Assembly: GCA_013289195.1 (NCBI GenBank)
Contig: JABDAI010000049.1
Coordinates: forward strand, 1 to 9,129
Source: Verrucomicrobiota bacterium
GTDB taxonomy: Bacteria; Verrucomicrobiota; Verrucomicrobiae; Opitutales; CG1-02-43-26
DNA length: 9,129 nucleotides
Reading direction: 5' to 3'
The first letter of the stretch is position 1, and the number at the start of each line of letters is the position of its first letter. Positions 1-6,460 of the stretch are shown here, piece by piece. The position numbers and the translations under genes are program-made. A model generated the notes under the pieces. It was not told the DNA's origin, did no database searches, and saw only the letters and a list, made by a program, of their open reading frames with translations.

Positions 1-522
1 ATTCAGGCAAAAATGACCCGGAAAGCTTATTGGAATTTATTTGAAACAGGTACTACCTTCCAATACAGAGATCTCGAAATAACGACTTTTTCCATTCCGC
101 ATGATGCTTATGATCCTGTGGGTTACATTTTTAAACATGAAGAAAAAAGCTTAGCCTGGGTGACTGATTTAGGATACATTCCCAAATTAGTTCAGGAAAA
201 AATTCGGGACGTTGATATTCTCGTACTTGAAGCCAATTATGATGAAAAACTTCTAGATGAAGATACGAAAAGACCTTGGTCTATAAAACAACGCATTAAA
301 GGTAGACATGGACACCTATCCAATGACGATGCTTTCGAATTTATTTCCACAGTAAATAAACCAGCTTGGAAGCAAGTATATCTTGCACATTTAAGCCGAG
401 ACTGTAATAATGTAGAGAAACTTAGAAATCTTTTCTCCTCGTTACTTAACCCCCACAATCCTTTTGAAATTGAAATTATTAACCCCTATGAAAATCCGAT
501 AAGCTCTATAGCCCTTACATAA
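1..522 (+). CDS. YycJ-like MBL-fold metallohydrolase, C-terminal part (5' end outside window)
   Basis: The frame is open from base 1 to the TAA at 520-522, so about 173 C-terminal residues are visible. The ATG at 13 is probably internal, because the N-terminal HxHxDH metal motif of the metallo-beta-lactamase fold is not present and must lie upstream. Visible landmarks are SIPHDAYDPVGY (the late strand with the metal-site His), WVTDLG (the bridging-Asp region), DILVLEAN, then HGHLSNDDA and YLAHLSRDCNN. The HGHLSND and LAHLSR signatures are typical of the YycJ/WalJ branch, known cytosolic metal-dependent hydrolases, some with exonuclease activity. The substrate cannot be told from the sequence. 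The next gene, pyruvate kinase, starts 63 bp downstream on the same strand. Family assignment is fairly secure; function is not. Confidence 0.85.
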   Translation: MQAKMTRKAYWNLFETGTTFQYRDLEITTFSIPHDAYDPVGYIFKHEEKSLAWVTDLGYIPKLVQEKIRDVDILVLEANYDEKLLDEDTKRPWSIKQRIKGRHGHLSNDDAFEFISTVNKPAWKQVYLAHLSRDCNNVEKLRNLFSSLLNPHNPFEIEIINPYENPISSIALT

Positions 523-546
523 CTTTAAGGTTGTATAGCTAACAAA

Positions 547-570
547 TTAAGGCATCCTTAAGCCTTTTTT
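547..570 (+). terminator. possible weak rho-independent terminator after the MBL gene
   Basis: AAGGC at 549-553 can pair with GCCTT at 562-566, and the following bases make a T run to 570. The same segment can instead fold as TTAAGG (547-552) with CCTTAA (556-561). The stem is only five or six base pairs and AT-rich, so termination, if any, is likely to be partial. The pyruvate kinase start lies 15 bases further on. Confidence 0.35.
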
Positions 571-585
571 ACCTTTAAAAAATGT

Positions 586-2016
586 ATGAAATATCTTCAT
601 CGTCATACTAAAATTATTTTTACTATTGGCCCTGCTACAGAAAATGAGGAAATTATCGCTGCACTGATTTTGCATAAAGTCGATATTTGCCGACTTAATA
701 TGGCGCATGGCAGTCTTGATTGGGCAAAAGCTACCATTCGAAAAGTAAAAGAAATTTGTAAACAAGTTAGTAGACAAATTGCTATTATGATGGACATTAA
801 AGGGCCAGAAATTCGTACAGGCGAAATCGATGGAGTATGGTTTCTTGCAAAAGATGAACTCGTTGATCTAATTATAAATGCTAATTCTCATAATAAAAAT
901 TTATATGAAAGTAAGTATAGGAAAGTAACGATTAACTATCCTGAAATTATCGATGATGTACATATTAACGACATCATATTAGTTGATAATGGATTGATAC
1001 AACTGAAGATATTAGAAAAACATAAGGATTATTTGCGATGTGTAGTCCTTACACCAGGAGTTCTTAAAAGTAATCGTCATGTGAACTTGCCTGGTATAAA
1101 AATTAATTTACCTGCAATAACTGATAAAGATAAAAGAGATTTGAGTGTAGCAATCGAAGAGGATGTTGATTTTATAGCACTGTCTTTTGTTCGTGATCCA
1201 TTTGATATTATCGAATTAAAAAATTACTTACTTCAATATAATTATAGTCCAAGAATTATAGCCAAGATAGAAAACCAATCTGGTATTGAAAACATAGATT
1301 CTATTATCAAAGAATCGGATGCCATTATGATCGCACGGGGAGATCTAGGGATAGAGTGCCCGTATGAGAAATTACCTCTTATACAGCGTCAAATAGTAAA
1401 CAAATGTATCGATAATTGCAAACCGGTTATTGTAGCAACGCATATGTTAGAATCGATGATAGTAGCGCCTGTTCCTACTAGGGCAGAGGTTACAGATGTC
1501 TCCAATGCTGTTTTTGAAGAAGCTGACTGTATTATGCTCTCTGCGGAAACTTCAATAGGAGAATATCCTTTGAAATGTATAGAGGTGATGAAGAAAATTA
1601 GTCTTGAAATTGAAGCAGCGATACCACGCTCTTTTAGGCAAAATATTGAACTGCGTTTGCCAAAAAATAAAATGCTTCGGTCAGCTGTTGTTCTTGCGCA
1701 GCAACTTAAGCGAGCTTGTATTGTTGTTTTTTCGCACTCTGGGGCTGGGGCGCAATTAATTTCATCTTTAAGACCAACGCGAGTTCCCTTATTTGTTTTC
1801 ACAGATTCAGAATCTACGTTAAGACAGATGAGAATTTTATGGGGAATTCAGCCGCATCTCATTGAATTTAATAAAGATAGAAACGTCACTATCAACTATG
1901 CATTGCAAGAATTACTTAATACCGATGTTATGCAAAAAGGGGACTACGCCGTCATTTTAACAAGTATTGAAGTAGATGAAAAACCTGTAGAAACTATACA
2001 ATTAAGACGATTGTGA
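586..2016 (+). CDS. pyk: pyruvate kinase
   Basis: Catalyses phosphoenolpyruvate + ADP to pyruvate + ATP, the last step of glycolysis, in the cytosol. At 476 residues it is full length for bacterial PykA/PykF. TKIIFTIGPAT opens domain A at residue 8. Other landmarks are RLNMAHG (36-42), DIKGPEIRTG (70-79, start of the lid domain B), IIAKIENQSGI (224-234, catalytic K227 and metal ligand E229), ARGDLG (metal ligand D253), ATHMLESM (284-291, T285) and PTRAEVTDVSNAV with LSAETSIGEYP. Residues from about 345 on form the C-terminal regulatory domain. Oddities: the usual NFSHG is NMAHG, so the serine K+ ligand is Ala40. DTKGPE is DIKGPE, although Glu75, normally linked to K+ dependence, is kept. ATQMLESM is ATHMLESM. 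The ATG at 586 fits the family N-terminus; the ATG at 582 is out of frame. There is no Shine-Dalgarno sequence upstream. Confidence 0.97.
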   Translation: MKYLHRHTKIIFTIGPATENEEIIAALILHKVDICRLNMAHGSLDWAKATIRKVKEICKQVSRQIAIMMDIKGPEIRTGEIDGVWFLAKDELVDLIINANSHNKNLYESKYRKVTINYPEIIDDVHINDIILVDNGLIQLKILEKHKDYLRCVVLTPGVLKSNRHVNLPGIKINLPAITDKDKRDLSVAIEEDVDFIALSFVRDPFDIIELKNYLLQYNYSPRIIAKIENQSGIENIDSIIKESDAIMIARGDLGIECPYEKLPLIQRQIVNKCIDNCKPVIVATHMLESMIVAPVPTRAEVTDVSNAVFEEADCIMLSAETSIGEYPLKCIEVMKKISLEIEAAIPRSFRQNIELRLPKNKMLRSAVVLAQQLKRACIVVFSHSGAGAQLISSLRPTRVPLFVFTDSESTLRQMRILWGIQPHLIEFNKDRNVTINYALQELLNTDVMQKGDYAVILTSIEVDEKPVETIQLRRL

Positions 2017-2159
2017 TAGAAGAACTAAACGATTTCAAAGCCGAAATAGCAAAAAGATTTTTGATAGAGACTGGGTACTTAGTTCTACGCCCGAGTCTCC
2101 TCCTTTACCAGATGCTTATTTGCAGCAAACGTAGCGGAAAAGACTTCCGTAGCTATTAG
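2013..2159 (+). CDS. possible 48-residue ORF translationally coupled to pyk
   Basis: A GTG at 2013-2015 overlaps the pyruvate kinase TGA (GTGA, a four-base overlap) and opens a 48-codon frame ending in TAG at 2157-2159. The product begins MIEELNDFKAEIAKRF, a charged amphipathic stretch, continues with a hydrophobic LVLRPSLLLYQMLI, and ends in a basic Ser/Lys/Arg-rich tail. I recognise no family. The stop-start overlap and the fact that the frame fills the whole gap up to the end of the convergent TPR gene favour a coupled small protein or the worn remnant of a longer one. Against it, the 2067-2099 hairpin lies inside the frame and short ORFs arise by chance. Low confidence. Confidence 0.3.
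   Translation: MIEELNDFKAEIAKRFLIETGYLVLRPSLLLYQMLICSKRSGKDFRSY
2067..2099. terminator. hairpin between convergent pyk and TPR genes, possible bidirectional terminator
   Basis: GAGACTGGG (2067-2075) pairs with CCC (2090-2092) plus AGTCTC (2094-2099), giving nine pairs with one bulged G at 2093 and a 14-base loop. No good T run follows on the + strand; on the - strand a run of T (TCTTTTT) comes about a dozen bases later. A second, smaller hairpin, CGGAA/TTCCG, sits at 2135-2149. The position between two converging genes fits transcription termination, but the U tracts are weak and the hairpin conflicts with the small ORF over the same bases. Confidence 0.35.
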
Positions 2160-5083
2160 AATTTCACTTCTTCATCTTCAATGCTTTGAATTAATTCGAG
2201 TTGGGTCAATTGCCTTTTAGTTTCCTGTATTTTGCTTTTATTATCTACCTGTTGATATAAACCAAGGAGCGCTTTTAATCCACTAATTTTTATAATGAGT
2301 TTTAAATTTTTTAGTTTTATAAGGCGCTCATAACACTCAATTTGCTTCAGATCATCGTTTATATCACTATATAAAGAAAATACCTTCTTAGTTATGCTTA
2401 AATGTTTTAGATCATTTCCTGGTAATTGCAAGATTGCTTCGTAAATATTTATCTGCTTGCTCTCATTGTTCCCTACTCGATCATAAAGTTTTATTAAGCG
2501 CTCAAGCAATGAAATTGGGTTGAGCTTAAGCTTTTCAATAAGAATCAAATCCATTTCGCAATATGCAATTTCTTTATTGATATCATTAACTTTACATTGA
2601 ATTTTAATTAATTCCTGTAACGCTGCATGCTTTACTTTTAGTACCTTTTCGGGGGAATTTACTATGGCTTCAAAAATACTGACAATCTTTCCAGAATCTC
2701 CAACCTGATTATAAATTACACTGAGCTTTTCTATCGCATCTAGACGATGCACTGGTAGGGTTTTTGGAAAATTCAAAATACGTTCATAATATTCAATCGC
2801 CTTATCTAAATCTTTTGTCCTAAAAAGTTCTGCTAATTCTCTTATTGTACTTATTTTATGCATTTCGTCAATGCTCTCACTCTTAATAATTCGATCATAA
2901 CACTCTATTGCCATCTCAGGATTATTAATTCGATTATAAATATTCGCTAACTTGTTTAAGGCGTAGTACTCAGATTCGGCAATATCTTTAAAAGTATTTA
3001 AGATATACTTACAACACTCAATTGCATTATTTATATCTGCCAAGCGTTCATAAGCTTCACTTAAATGAAATAATAATACATAATGCTCTCTTTGATTTAC
3101 TCCACAATTTATACTTTCAGCATAACATTGTTTTGCTTTATCAAGGTTATTTATATTAGAATAAAGTATCGTTAAACGTTCTAATGCCTTGAGACGACAA
3201 TTTGGTGTAATCTCCTTAATTTTTAGTATACGTTCATAACTCTCAATTTCCTCACTCACTTGATTCATCTGTTTAAACAATAAAGTAAGTTTATGTAATC
3301 CATTGCTGGGCAAATAGTTCAGTTTCAAAATATTTTTACAACATTTGATCTTCTTAGGATAATTATAGAGTCCTTCAAGTTTTTGCAAAATCATTAATAA
3401 ATCCGTTTCGCTAATTTTTACTTGTGGCTTACGACAATAAAAATCCACCCATGTAGTCAGAGCCAATAAACGTAACTTGTTCTTTGTCCGACCATTGATT
3501 GCTGAGGTTTTTACCATTTGTCTAAAATATCCGAGCGCTTTTTCTATATCATGTTCATGAAGGTAAGCTAAATGCTGTAAAGCCTCAATATATTGCTTAT
3601 GTGATACACCCGGACAAGCAACTATAAGTTCATAATGTTTTATCTTATTATTAATTTGCCCAAGGTTGTGATACAGCTTTGCTAATGCTTGATAGGCAAC
3701 ACACTTTCGTTCAGCGTCTATTTTGGGAGTCTTTATGACCCGGTAAAAGTGCTCGATAGCTTCAGCAGTGTTTGTCTTGCCATAAAGTTCACTTAATGCA
3801 TCTAATATATAAAATTTTCTAATATTATTATTTGCAAGCTGAAGAATGTGTTCGTAAGTTTCTATTGCGTCACCAATACGACCCTTTTTAATATATACAT
3901 CAGCCAACGTTTTTAACGAATGATATTTATCTTCTGAAGATAAATCTGGAATATTTAAAAAGCGTTTATAACACTCTATTTCAGAGTAATGATCATTAAT
4001 GCATTTGTAACAGTCCATTAAAATGCACATCAGTTCGATCATGGCTCTCTTGTACAAGTCTTTATCGAGATGGTAATAAAGAATATGCTTTTCAGAGGCA
4101 CTAAGAATTTTCTCACAATAGTTAATCGTTAAATAATATAAGCCTTTTGCTTTACAAATTGTTATCAAATCTGTACCCGATTCGGGTTGTGCAAATTTTT
4201 GATAGAGATCACGTTTTCCATTTTCATAGGCAAACTTATAAATTGCTTCTAATCCTTCTAATGCTCTAAACATTATTTCCTCTTTTCTTGAGGTTGAGGA
4301 TTCCCACCAACACAGCCTAACGATTCGATTATATTGCTCAATTGCTTCATCATATTTCTCTATTTTGCAACTTTCTTCTGCTGACTTTAATATGCGAGTT
4401 TTTTCATCCAATTTTCCAGCCGTTTCCTTTTTGTTTACTTTTGCGATAGGTTCTATTTGTCTTTCCGATATTTTAGCTTGATCGCTAACGTCTTTTTTAT
4501 AAAGCATTGACTTAACTTGTCTAAGTATCACATACACATCGCCTTCGGTTATATTACTGGCGTTACTCACTTTTCTTTTGAATAACGCAGATTCTTTAAT
4601 GGATGCCGTTAATTTGCGTTGACTTTCAGACGAAAGATTTTCACAGGAAAGGAGTTTTACCAATTTCTTTATTAAATACTCTCCATAATAGTAAGCTTGC
4701 AAATTCTCGATATACTCATAATAACCCAAGCAATGGTAAATCATTTCCATGATTACATCAAAAGGGGTATATAACTTCCGAATATTTACTTCCCAATTCG
4801 CAAACAAATTTGAACGATCATAGTTTTTTCGTTGGAGCTTTTCTTGCAATGCATTTTCAGAAAAGACAAAATCATCAGCGTTTTTCTTTAAATCAGATAT
4901 CGAAATAACAACTTCACTATCTCTTGTAAATAACTTTTCAATCCCATGTCCAGTTAAGTGATATTCTCCGCCCTCTCGAATACGCACAATGCCATGCACT
5001 ATATCTACGCTGTGATTAGGATTTTTCCCGGGCTCAATCACTTTCACCAGTGCCTCTTGTTTTGTAATTTTTCCACCATGCAT
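2156..5083 (-). CDS. large TPR-repeat protein of unknown function
   Basis: A 975-residue protein without a signal peptide or membrane segment, so probably cytosolic or exported by a non-Sec route. Residues 1 to about 200 form an N-terminal region I do not recognise: a probable beta-rich start, then a helical part with the aromatic cluster YYEYIENLQAYYYGEY near 121-136. A charged Lys/Glu-rich linker (about 200-230) follows. From about 233 to the end run some 15-17 TPR-like helical hairpins with a period of about 36-40 residues, built on the theme (A/E)IECYERIL plus a second helix such as ALxxLAxLY. TPR arrays are protein-binding scaffolds; no catalytic motif is seen. The ATG at 5083 follows an AT-rich leader without a Shine-Dalgarno sequence. 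It may be monocistronic: the upstream phosphoribosyltransferase ends 108 bp away and a weak promoter lies in the gap. In host-associated bacteria such proteins are sometimes effectors, but nothing here proves that. Confidence 0.85.
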   Translation of the reverse strand: MHGGKITKQEALVKVIEPGKNPNHSVDIVHGIVRIREGGEYHLTGHGIEKLFTRDSEVVISISDLKKNADDFVFSENALQEKLQRKNYDRSNLFANWEVNIRKLYTPFDVIMEMIYHCLGYYEYIENLQAYYYGEYLIKKLVKLLSCENLSSESQRKLTASIKESALFKRKVSNASNITEGDVYVILRQVKSMLYKKDVSDQAKISERQIEPIAKVNKKETAGKLDEKTRILKSAEESCKIEKYDEAIEQYNRIVRLCWWESSTSRKEEIMFRALEGLEAIYKFAYENGKRDLYQKFAQPESGTDLITICKAKGLYYLTINYCEKILSASEKHILYYHLDKDLYKRAMIELMCILMDCYKCINDHYSEIECYKRFLNIPDLSSEDKYHSLKTLADVYIKKGRIGDAIETYEHILQLANNNIRKFYILDALSELYGKTNTAEAIEHFYRVIKTPKIDAERKCVAYQALAKLYHNLGQINNKIKHYELIVACPGVSHKQYIEALQHLAYLHEHDIEKALGYFRQMVKTSAINGRTKNKLRLLALTTWVDFYCRKPQVKISETDLLMILQKLEGLYNYPKKIKCCKNILKLNYLPSNGLHKLTLLFKQMNQVSEEIESYERILKIKEITPNCRLKALERLTILYSNINNLDKAKQCYAESINCGVNQREHYVLLFHLSEAYERLADINNAIECCKYILNTFKDIAESEYYALNKLANIYNRINNPEMAIECYDRIIKSESIDEMHKISTIRELAELFRTKDLDKAIEYYERILNFPKTLPVHRLDAIEKLSVIYNQVGDSGKIVSIFEAIVNSPEKVLKVKHAALQELIKIQCKVNDINKEIAYCEMDLILIEKLKLNPISLLERLIKLYDRVGNNESKQINIYEAILQLPGNDLKHLSITKKVFSLYSDINDDLKQIECYERLIKLKNLKLIIKISGLKALLGLYQQVDNKSKIQETKRQLTQLELIQSIEDEEVKF

Positions 5084-5103
5084 TGTTTAAAGTTATTACA
5101 ATA

Positions 5104-5131
5104 ATGATAGGTGTATGATAAAAAATTACAA
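5104..5131 (-). promoter_or_regulatory. possible sigma70-type promoter for the TPR gene
   Basis: On the - strand TTGTAA (5131-5126) is followed after 16 bases by TATCAT (5109-5104), which would start transcription near 5097 and give a leader of about 14 bases. The surrounding DNA is so AT-rich that a match of this quality is expected fairly often. The rest of the 5084-5191 gap shows no clear hairpin followed by a T run. Confidence 0.3.
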
Positions 5132-5191
5132 TAAAATTCAATGTTAAAGAACTTCGAAGGAAAATCGAAATGTAAAACTTAGGGGAAACAC

Positions 5192-5854
5192 TCAACTATG
5201 CATTGATGAATTAGAGTCTTTTAAAAACTTGTCAGCTTCCTCATCAGTCACTTGGGAAAAATCGTTATACCATTGACCGACACTTGAAAACGCATCAGTC
5301 GAATATAAGCATACTATTTCGTCTACTTCTTTTTCAATTTGATGATAGGTATCAGTGGCTGCGACAGGTACTGCAACTATGATTTTTTTAGGAGACATTT
5401 TTTTTATCCCCGCGATTGCTGCTCGCATGGTTGCACCGGTTGCTAAACCATCATCCACTAAAATGATTATTTTATTTTTGACATCTGAAATGGGTCGATC
5501 TTTTCGGTATATTTTATTTTGATAATGCAATTGTGTTTGAGCATTTTTCGTCAGTTGTTCGACTTCTGATTGAGAAGGATTAAACATTCTTAAAACATCT
5601 TGATTAATGATGCGGGTCCCATCCATAGCCAACGCCCCCATGGCAAGTTCTGAGTATCCTGGAGCACCAATTTTCTTCACCAAAAAAGCGTCCATGGGAA
5701 TTTTGAGAGCATCGCGAATCGCTGCACCAATAGGTAAACCTCCCCTAGGTAAAGCAAGCACTAGAGCATGCTTTTTTACTTCTTCTATTTCAAGACTTTT
5801 TGCAAGTTCCTTTGCTAAACGTTCTCCGGCGTCTTTTCTATCTGCGAAAATCAT
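5192..5854 (-). CDS. phosphoribosyltransferase family protein (COG1926 type)
   Basis: A 220-residue type I phosphoribosyltransferase fold. The PRPP-binding loop is IILVDDGLATGAT (130-142), with the acidic pair D134-D135 and the TGAT turn. Upstream, LVLALPRGGLPIGAAI (31-46) is the PPi loop that typifies the 'predicted phosphoribosyltransferase' group, followed by DAFLVKKIGAPGYSELAMGAL (55-75), the lysine- and glycine-rich segment conserved in that group. The family binds 5-phosphoribosyl-pyrophosphate; its physiological acceptor base is not established, so a purine-salvage role would be a guess. Length is normal for the family. The ATG at 5854 lies nine bases after the stop of the 121-residue gene, so the two are probably co-transcribed. 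No Shine-Dalgarno sequence precedes it. Confidence 0.88.
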   Translation of the reverse strand: MIFADRKDAGERLAKELAKSLEIEEVKKHALVLALPRGGLPIGAAIRDALKIPMDAFLVKKIGAPGYSELAMGALAMDGTRIINQDVLRMFNPSQSEVEQLTKNAQTQLHYQNKIYRKDRPISDVKNKIIILVDDGLATGATMRAAIAGIKKMSPKKIIVAVPVAATDTYHQIEKEVDEIVCLYSTDAFSSVGQWYNDFSQVTDEEADKFLKDSNSSMHS

Positions 5855-5863
5855 AGTCGTAGT

Positions 5864-6229
5864 TCAATTAATGATTCTTTCATAATGTACTTTGTACAAT
5901 GGTGTAGATAAAATATTGTTAATTGTAGTTAATGGTGTATAAAAACATAAATTTTTATTATCTATTATTTGTATCAAATATATGCTCAAATTATTTTGAA
6001 TTTTATTTCGAAAAATTCTTTCTAAGAAAATTGCTTTGAAAGGTATTAGTGTTAAAATGCGATCGGCTATGCGATAGAGATTTGCTTCTCCTAGCCCAAG
6101 AGATTGGTTGAGAATAGCGTTAATTATCTCAAGAAATTCTTGAGTGATATGTATAGGCGTATCCGGTTGTAGTTCTTGTATAATTTTAAGTGCAATATCT
6201 ATGCCAATATGTGTTGGTTTTATTAACAT
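5864..6229 (-). CDS. hypothetical protein, 121 residues
   Basis: I do not recognise this protein. It is rich in Ile and Leu, probably mainly helical (IGIDIALKIIQELQ, EFLEIINAILNQSLGLGEANLYRIADRIL), with no convincing membrane segment, signal peptide, cysteine cluster or catalytic motif; the C-terminal third may hold beta strands. Support for it being real: a continuous frame, a promoter placed exactly before its ATG, and a nine-base gap to the phosphoribosyltransferase on the same strand. Against it: the DNA is very AT-rich and the ORF is short. A truncated remnant of a larger gene is possible. If expressed it is most likely the first gene of a two-gene operon with the phosphoribosyltransferase. 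Confidence 0.55.
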   Translation of the reverse strand: MLIKPTHIGIDIALKIIQELQPDTPIHITQEFLEIINAILNQSLGLGEANLYRIADRILTLIPFKAIFLERIFRNKIQNNLSIYLIQIIDNKNLCFYTPLTTINNILSTPLYKVHYERIIN

Positions 6230-6230
6230 A

Positions 6231-6269
6231 ATTCAATATACCCAATTTTTTATTGAATAGCAAATTGGG
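6231..6269. repeat. two interlocked 8-bp perfect inverted repeats
   Basis: ATTCAATA (6231-6238) is complementary to TATTGAAT (6251-6258), and CCCAATTT (6241-6248) to AAATTGGG (6262-6269). The arms alternate, so the two hairpins cannot both form as simple stems; together they have pseudoknot topology. At DNA level they could be overlapping operator sites, since they cover the -10 and -35 boxes of the promoter above. Confidence 0.6.
6235..6263 (-). promoter_or_regulatory. sigma70-type promoter giving a (near-)leaderless transcript for the 121-residue gene
   Basis: On the - strand TTGCTA (6263-6258) and TATATT (6240-6235) are separated by 17 bases. The ATG is at 6229-6227, only five bases beyond the -10 box, so a start 6-8 bases after the -10 would place +1 on or within the start codon. 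Two inverted repeats overlap both boxes. Confidence 0.45.
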
Positions 6270-6284
6270 GTGATATTTATTTAT

Positions 6285-6453
6285 TAACCTCAGTTTCGGA
6301 TCAGAAAAAGATGAAAAATAAACACCGTTTGAGCCCAAATTTTTGGAGAATTTTCTCGACGCACCGCGGATACTACTTCGAAAGTTTTTCAAAAATTTGC
6401 TTCTCAAAATGAGTTTATTTTCATTTTTTTCTGACCCGAAATTGAGGAGGTTA
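6285..6453. repeat. long imperfect palindrome, possible MITE-like or palindromic repeat element
   Basis: The left arm from TAACCTC (6285-6291) matches the reverse complement of the right arm ending GAGGTTA (6447-6453). The outer ~37 bases match best: TTTCGG-TCAGAAAAA-ATG and AAAATAAAC recur with few differences. A middle block repeats TTTGAG and CAAATTTTTG, and the centre is the palindrome CCGCGG (6364-6369). Arm identity is about three quarters over some 80 bases with a few small gaps. The short direct repeat TTATT occurs at both edges (6281-6285 and 6451-6455). It holds no credible gene. It begins seven bases after the permease stop, so its transcript could fold into a very long hairpin that ends the transporter mRNA. 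Confidence 0.75.
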
Positions 6454-6460
6454 TTTGACT

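Noticed and set aside
13..15. ATG at 13 as the true start of the MBL gene
   Set aside because: The frame is open upstream to base 1 and the N-terminal HxHxDH metal motif of the fold is missing, so the gene begins before the window.
1389..1802. 137-codon ORF on the - strand inside pyk
   Set aside because: It is the antisense of the highly conserved pyruvate kinase domains; no family resemblance of its own.
6186..6407. 73-codon ORF on the - strand, Ser/Arg/Lys-rich
   Set aside because: About half of it is one arm and the centre of the long palindrome, and the rest overlaps the 121-residue gene and its promoter; the composition looks like translated repeat, not a protein family.
6285..6453. 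Complete insertion sequence
   Set aside because: No transposase frame is present; the element is just the two inverted arms.
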